Of a stretch of 64,000 nucleotides of DNA, positions 61,062 through 64,000 are shown piece by piece (the stretch's first letter is position 1; each line of letters starts with the position of its first letter). The notes below the pieces were generated by a model. The model was not told the DNA's origin. It was given only the letters and a program-made list of their open reading frames with translations, and did not search any database. This stretch comes from Nitrospirillum amazonense (lineage in GTDB: Bacteria; Pseudomonadota; Alphaproteobacteria; Azospirillales; Azospirillaceae), in NCBI RefSeq assembly GCF_007828045.1, contig NZ_VITN01000003.1, forward strand, positions 1 through 64,000, written 5' to 3'. A program made the translations under genes and the position numbers.

Positions 61062-63191
61062 TTACGCCTCCTCGGCCTTGTCCTTCTTGCTCAGGTCCTC
61101 GCCGGTGGCCTGGTCGACGACCTTCATCGACAGCTTCACCTTGCCGCGATCGTCGAAGCCCAGGACCTTCACCTTCACCTCGTCGCCCTGGTTGACCACA
61201 TCGGTCACCTTGGCGACGCGCTGCGGCGACAGTTCGGAGATGTGGACCAAGCCGTCGCGAGCGCCCAGGAAGTTCACGAAGGCGCCGAAATCCATGACCT
61301 TCACGACCTTGCCGACGTAGATCTCGCCCAACTCGGGTTCGGCGACGATGCCCTTGATCCACTTGATGGCGGCGTCGGACGCCTTGCTGTCCACGGCCGC
61401 CACCTTCACGGTGCCGTCGTCCTCGATGTCGATCTTGGCGCCGGTCTGCTCCACGATCTCCCGGATCACCTTGCCGCCGGAGCCGATCACGTCGCGGATC
61501 TTCTCCTTCGGGATGTTGATCACGGTGATGCGCGGGGCGTTCTGGTTCACGGCATCACGGGCGCCGCCGATGGCCTTGGCCATCTCGCCCAGGATGTGCA
61601 GACGGCCGTCCTTGGCCTGCGCCAGGGCGACCTTCATGATGTCCTCGGTGATCGAGGTGATCTTGATGTCCATCTGCAGGGCGGTCACGCCGGCCTCGGT
61701 GCCGGCCACCTTGAAGTCCATGTCGCCCAGGTGATCCTCGTCACCCAGGATGTCGGACAGCACGGCAACGCCGGTGTCTTCCTTGATCAGACCCATGGCG
61801 ATACCGGCCACGGGGCGCGGCAGCGGCACGCCGGCATCCATCAGCGCCAGCGAGGTGCCGCAGACGGTGGCCATGGAGGACGAGCCGTTGGACTCGGTGA
61901 TCTCGGAAACCAGACGCAGGGTGTAGGGGAAGGCTTCCTTCGCCGGCAGCAGCGGGTGCACCGCGCGCCAGGCCAGCTTGCCGTGGCCGATCTCGCGACG
62001 GCCCGGGCTGCCCATGCGGCCGGCTTCACCCACGGAGTACGGGGGGAAGTTGTAGTGCAGCATGAAGTTTTCGCGGTATTCGCCTTCCAGCGCGTCCACG
62101 ATCTGCTCGTCCTGGGCGGTGCCCAGGGTGGCGACCACCAGGGCCTGGGTCTCGCCGCGGGTGAACAGGGACGAGCCGTGGGCCCGGGGCAGCACGCCCA
62201 CTTCCGCCACGATGGGGCGGATGTCGATGGTGGTGCGGCCGTCGATGCGCTTGCCGGTCTCCAGGACCGTGCCGCGCAGCACGTCGGCCTCCAGATCCTT
62301 GAAGGTGCTGCCGACGGCTTCCGCCGTGTGGGCCGCGTCCGCCGTCAGGGCCTCGACCGCCTTCTTCTTGGCGGTGGAGATGGCCTCATAGCGTTCCTGC
62401 TTCACGGTCAGGGTGTAGGCAGCGCGAATGTCGGCGCCCACCAGATCGTTCAGCTTGGCCTTCAGCGCGGCCTTGTCATAGGCCGGCGGCGGCAGGTCCC
62501 ACGGGTCCTTGGCGGCCTGTTCGGCCAGGTCGATGATCAGGTTGATCACCGACTGGAAGGCGGTGTGGCCGAACATGACGGCCTTCAGCATGATCTCCTC
62601 GGACAGCTCCTTGGCTTCCGATTCGACCATCAGCACGCCTTCCTGCGTGCCGGCGACCACCAGGTCCAGGTCGGTGGTCTCGACCTGCTCCAGCGTCGGG
62701 TTCAGGATGAACTCGCCATCCTTGTAGCCGACGCGGGCGCCGCCGATGGGGCCGAGGAAGGGCAGGCCGGACAGCGTCAGCGCGGCGGAGGCGCCGATCA
62801 TCGCGACGATGTCGGGATCGTTTTCCAGGTCATGGCTCAGCACGGTGCAGACGACCTGCACCTCGTTGCGGAAGCCGTCGACGAACAGCGGGCGGATGGG
62901 GCGGTCGATGAGGCGGGAGGTCAGCACCTCCTTCTCGGTCGGACGCCCCTCGCGCTTGAAGAAGCCGCCCGGGATCTTGCCGGCGGCGAACGCCTTTTCC
63001 TGGTAGTTGACGGTCAGGGGGAAAAAGTCCTGGCCGGGCTTCACGGACTTGGCGCCGACGGCGGTGCAGAGCACGACCGTGTCGCCGTAGGTGGCGATGA
63101 CAGCGCCATCAGCCTGACGGGCGACCTTGCCCGTCTCGAGGACCAGCTTGCGGCCGCCCCATTCCATCTCTTTACGGAAAACCTTGAACAT
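61062..63191 (-). CDS. pnp: Polyribonucleotide nucleotidyltransferase (PNPase)
   Basis: A 709-residue 3'-5' phosphorolytic exoribonuclease of the RNA degradosome. It starts [26 protein letters not shown]. Two RNase-PH domains flank an alpha-helical domain; the second core has [11 protein letters not shown] and [17 protein letters not shown]; then a KH domain with [19 protein letters not shown] and a C-terminal S1 domain with [16 protein letters not shown]. It follows rpsO as in most proteobacteria. The upstream frame to 63266 is not used because the family start is at 63191. Confidence 0.97.
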   Translation of the reverse strand: MFKVFRKEMEWGGRKLVLETGKVARQADGAVIATYGDTVVLCTAVGAKSVKPGQDFFPLTVNYQEKAFAAGKIPGGFFKREGRPTEKEVLTSRLIDRPIRPLFVDGFRNEVQVVCTVLSHDLENDPDIVAMIGASAALTLSGLPFLGPIGGARVGYKDGEFILNPTLEQVETTDLDLVVAGTQEGVLMVESEAKELSEEIMLKAVMFGHTAFQSVINLIIDLAEQAAKDPWDLPPPAYDKAALKAKLNDLVGADIRAAYTLTVKQERYEAISTAKKKAVEALTADAAHTAEAVGSTFKDLEADVLRGTVLETGKRIDGRTTIDIRPIVAEVGVLPRAHGSSLFTRGETQALVVATLGTAQDEQIVDALEGEYRENFMLHYNFPPYSVGEAGRMGSPGRREIGHGKLAWRAVHPLLPAKEAFPYTLRLVSEITESNGSSSMATVCGTSLALMDAGVPLPRPVAGIAMGLIKEDTGVAVLSDILGDEDHLGDMDFKVAGTEAGVTALQMDIKITSITEDIMKVALAQAKDGRLHILGEMAKAIGGARDAVNQNAPRITVINIPKEKIRDVIGSGGKVIREIVEQTGAKIDIEDDGTVKVAAVDSKASDAAIKWIKGIVAEPELGEIYVGKVVKVMDFGAFVNFLGARDGLVHISELSPQRVAKVTDVVNQGDEVKVKVLGFDDRGKVKLSMKVVDQATGEDLSKKDKAEEA

Positions 63192-63290
63192 ATCTTGCTT
63201 CCTTCCATCCGATACTCGGTGCACGTCCCGGATTGGACGGCCGAGCCGGGGCCCTATCGGCAGCACCCGCGTTTGAAACCTTAAATGACA

Positions 63291-63322
63291 GATGGCCAGC
63301 CGGGTCCACCCGGCTGGCCATC
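63291..63322. promoter_or_regulatory. 14-bp perfect hairpin between rpsO and pnp
   Basis: GATGGCCAGCCGGG (63291-63304) and CCCGGCTGGCCATC (63309-63322) fold around a 4-base loop, 100 bp before the pnp start. On the minus strand the 3' side is TGTCATTTAAGG, a weak tail for a terminator. E. coli pnp has an RNase III-cleaved hairpin in this position used for autoregulation; this one is a candidate counterpart. Confidence 0.65.
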
Positions 63323-63484
63323 CTTACTACTCAATACCCAGAACCGATGCGCTTGCGGGTTATCCGGACGCGGGTCCCGGTGCCGCGCGACCGCGCCGGA
63401 GCGCCAGGCCCGCCGGACGGCGGGCGGCCGGTGCCACCGGTGACTGCGGTCGGTTGCGCCAGGGGCGTCGTCCGGACCATACCC

Positions 63485-63754
63485 TTAGCGACGCAGGCCC
63501 AGACGCTGGATCAGCGACGTGTAGCGGGCGGCGTCCTTGCGCTTCAGGTAGTCCAGCAGGCTGCGGCGCTGGCTGACCATGACCAGCAGGCCACGGCGGG
63601 AGTGGAAGTCCTTGTTGTGGGACTTCATGTGATCGGTCAGGTTGGTGATGCGTTCCGTCAGGATCGCGACCTGCACCTCGGGCGAACCGGTGTCGCCTTC
63701 GGCGGTCTTGTACTCGGCAATGAGCGCCTGCTTGCGCTCGGCAGTGATCGACAT
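63485..63754 (-). CDS. rpsO: 30S ribosomal protein S15
   Basis: The 89-residue S15, with [21 protein letters not shown] and the signature [33 protein letters not shown] that contacts 16S rRNA helix 22 (read here as two adjoining segments). Length equals the E. coli protein. The start at 63754 is preferred over the in-frame ATG and GTG a few codons upstream. It lies in the standard truB-rpsO-pnp order. Confidence 0.97.
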   Translation of the reverse strand: MSITAERKQALIAEYKTAEGDTGSPEVQVAILTERITNLTDHMKSHNKDFHSRRGLLVMVSQRRSLLDYLKRKDAARYTSLIQRLGLRR

Positions 63755-63769
63755 CGTCGTCTCCATCAC

Positions 63770-64000
63770 TTAGAGGTTCAAAACGCGCACCGGACGGACC
63801 TCCGCCCCCTCGACATGGACCAACGCCACCGGCTTGCCGCCTGAAATGGCAAGCGCGATGGGCTCCCCGCCCGCCAACTGATCGTGAATGGCGTCCAGCC
63901 GTTCCAGATCATGACGGCGCAGCAGCGCCACCGTTTGTCCGTGTCTTAGTCGGTGCGCTTCCGCTTCCGCCAGGGCCAGCGCCGGGATGTCGTCCAGCGC
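63770..64000 (-). CDS. truB: tRNA pseudouridine(55) synthase TruB, C-terminal part only
   Basis: Seventy-six C-terminal residues, read from the right edge as ALDDIPALALAEAEAHRLRHGQ, then QTVALLRRHDLERL, and ending VRVLNL followed by TAA at 63770-63772. The LDDIPALAL...EA-RLRHG sequence is the typical TruB C-terminus upstream of rpsO. TruB makes the pseudouridine at position 55 of tRNA. The catalytic part lies outside the window. There is a 15-bp gap to rpsO, and coupling is likely. Confidence 0.85.
   Translation of the reverse strand, partial: ALDDIPALALAEAEAHRLRHGQTVALLRRHDLERLDAIHDQLAGGEPIALAISGGKPVALVHVEGAEVRPVRVLNL

Overview
The window is GC-rich (by eye about two thirds G+C) chromosomal DNA from an alphaproteobacterium, most likely Rhodospirillales and close to Azospirillaceae (Azospirillum/Nitrospirillum/Niveispirillum type). 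The pointers are the truncated HprK with RapZ, an EIIA-Man-type protein and HPr, an Irr-type Fur protein, ChvG/ChvI, the tsaE-amgK-murU-addB-addA-trxA order, trpBA-accD-folC, and a thioredoxin-reductase-like ferredoxin-NADP reductase. Genus is an inference. Nearly all of it is core chromosome. I see no rRNA, tRNA, prophage, CRISPR array or intact insertion sequence.

Layout. 1-94: probable 5' end of a group II (class C-like) intron, just downstream of the ahcY terminator. 166-1476: ahcY with a palindromic operator upstream. 1.6-2.4 kb: a PIN/FitA-type toxin-antitoxin pair. 2.6-6.5 kb: a PTS regulatory operon (hprK, rapZ, EIIA, HPr, EI). 7-8.4 kb: a patatin-like lipase and a small unknown protein. 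8.6-12 kb: oxyR and a signal-peptide-bearing katG with a recognisable OxyR operator. 12-15.3 kb: trpF, pyrF, thpR and an aldo/keto reductase. 15.3-19.4 kb: tesA divergent from ybbA-ybbP. 19.4-20.7 kb: brnT-brnA and a degenerate MntA/HepT-like pair. 20.7-35.3 kb: fnr, tsaE, amgK, murU, addB, addA, a GST, a two-gene operon of unknown function, and trxA. 35.4-37.8 kb: a TonB-dependent receptor behind a Fur-like box. 37.8-42.2 kb: trpB-trpA-accD-folC. 42.4-45 kb: chvI-chvG. 45.1-47.1 kb: a flavin-split-barrel protein, a short-chain dehydrogenase-like protein and a small membrane protein. 47.1-50.4 kb: irr, rubrerythrin, an Fe-S oxidoreductase and a DUF3501 protein, with Irr-type boxes. 50.6-58.1 kb: a nitronate monooxygenase-like protein, a glycerophosphodiesterase, a YkuD protein, a long Ala/Gln-rich unknown protein, ribA and a methyltransferase-like protein. 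58.2-59.5 kb: an atypical response regulator and an M15/DUF882 lipoprotein. 59.5-60.6 kb: a tandem repeat array and an outer-membrane beta-barrel gene. 61-64 kb: truB (partial), rpsO, pnp.

The most unusual features are a family of about 100-bp palindromic interspersed repeats (seven copies in one orientation, three of them as a near-identical 107-bp tandem array, plus one truncated inverted copy); the group II intron end placed exactly behind a terminator; regulatory sites that match regulators encoded next door (OxyR-katG and Irr-rubrerythrin); a receiver domain without its phosphoacceptor Asp; an MntA/HepT pair that has lost both sets of catalytic motifs; and two unrecognised loci (31755-34255 and 53557-55293) that are the best candidates here for undescribed biology.
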